From NCBI RefSeq assembly GCF_008704205.1, contig NZ_VXLC01000030.1, positions 1 to 64,000 of the forward strand: 64,000 nt of DNA, given 5' to 3'. Source of the stretch: Nocardia colli (GTDB lineage Bacteria > Actinomycetota > Actinomycetes > Mycobacteriales > Mycobacteriaceae). The position numbers and the translations under genes are program-made. This document shows positions 63,590-64,000 of this stretch, in pieces; within the stretch, counting starts at the first letter, position 1, and each line of letters begins with the position of its first letter. The notes under the pieces were generated by a model, which was not told the origin of the DNA, ran no database searches, and saw only the letters and a list, made by a program, of their open reading frames with translations.

Positions 63590-64000
63590 AGCATTCCTCT
63601 CGATACGACATCAAAACTGACGTGCAGAGTAAAGAATGTTCGCTTGCTATAACCATCAACGATGGTTTCGGCCGGAGGCAACTGGGCAGTGAACAAGCTG
63701 TAACTGGGACCCGAATGGGCGGGGACTACGCGGGTTTGGGCAAACATCCCGTTAATTGCTGACGGACGGCAGAAGAATTGATCGGCGCGGTAGCGGCCTC
63801 ACCTGCGACGCCCGCCCTCGACCGGCGTCGCCGCCAGGAACTGGCCTGCAACACCCGCTCCCCAGTCGGAACTCGGATCTGAATCGTGGAGTCGGGCAAA
63901 ATGGAACGCTCCATGATGTGCGGAGTCTGGCTCTGCACAGCATGGAGCATTGGTTTCGGACCCCGCGATCGAGCGGGGATTCAGTCCAGCGCCGTGGCTT
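63590..64000. other. Non-coding end region with hairpins
   Basis: About 410 bp without a supported gene. It holds a hairpin at 63908-63948 (GCTCCATG/CATGGAGC arms plus inner TGTGC/GCACA, 13 bp with a 13-nt loop) and a CCCCGC-N6-GCGGGG stem at 63961-63978. Short reading frames here lack ribosome sites and protein-like composition. The left part is presumably the plc promoter. Confidence 0.45.

Noticed and set aside
63726..63950. 74-residue minus-strand frame near the right end
   Set aside because: No ribosome site and no protein-like segment; it crosses the hairpin region.

Overview
The window is high-GC DNA from an actinomycete, most likely a Nocardia or close relative. The gene content (WS/DGAT acyltransferase, FAAL-type ligase, family 2 encapsulin with geosmin-type cyclase, BioY/EcfAT, DUF2277), the many GTG starts and the dense 4-8 nt translational overlaps all fit that group. 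I see no rRNA, tRNA, CRISPR array, transposase or phage gene. Genus placement is inference from gene content only.

Layout. 1-1.5 kb: degenerate 30-31 bp tandem repeats, then a lipoprotein hydrolase. 1.6-9.2 kb (+): a tightly coupled 4-hydroxybenzoate/protocatechuate operon (AAHS permease, pobA, CatIJ-type CoA transferase, pcaF, pcaH, pcaG, pcaD, pcaC). It lacks pcaB and has pcaD and pcaC as separate genes. 9.2-16.2 kb (-): an unusual five-gene operon (ThDP enzyme, 5-aminolevulinate synthase, MFS exporter, class III aminotransferase, succinate-semialdehyde-type dehydrogenase), divergent from a LysR regulator across a perfect LTTR palindrome. 17.2-26.9 kb (-): a family 2B encapsulin shell gene followed by a polyprenyl synthase, a two-domain geosmin-type cyclase, ispH, ispG, a second polyprenyl synthase and two membrane or exported proteins.

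27.3-31.0 kb (-): a biuret operon (allophanate hydrolase, biuret hydrolase, NCS2 permease). 31.5-37.0 kb (+): a biotin-linked operon behind a perfect BioQ-like palindrome (bioY, adenylating enzyme, thiolase, ecfA, ecfT, adenylating enzyme). 37-43.7 kb: an ArsR sensor with a cation transporter, ilvD, an aldehyde dehydrogenase with an altered active-site motif, and a DUF885 metallopeptidase-like protein.

43.8-51.1 kb (-): a PAP2/Aur1-type membrane enzyme, a WS/DGAT acyltransferase and a 1418-residue FAAL-ACP-luciferase-like monooxygenase-serine-palmitoyltransferase-like synthase. Together these suggest a sphingoid or ceramide-like lipid pathway. 51.2-64 kb: catalase, a CDGSH protein and a haem-oxygenase-like diiron protein (convergent, overlapping), a DeoR regulator with twin operators facing an MFS gene, two SDRs, cspA with a strong terminator, a small Cys-rich protein, an amidase and a Tat-exported phospholipase C.

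The best candidates for undescribed biology are the FAAL-ACP-LLM-SPT synthase with its lipid neighbours, the ALA-synthase operon, and the encapsulin-geosmin operon. All function assignments rest on motif reading and family knowledge. No database search was run.
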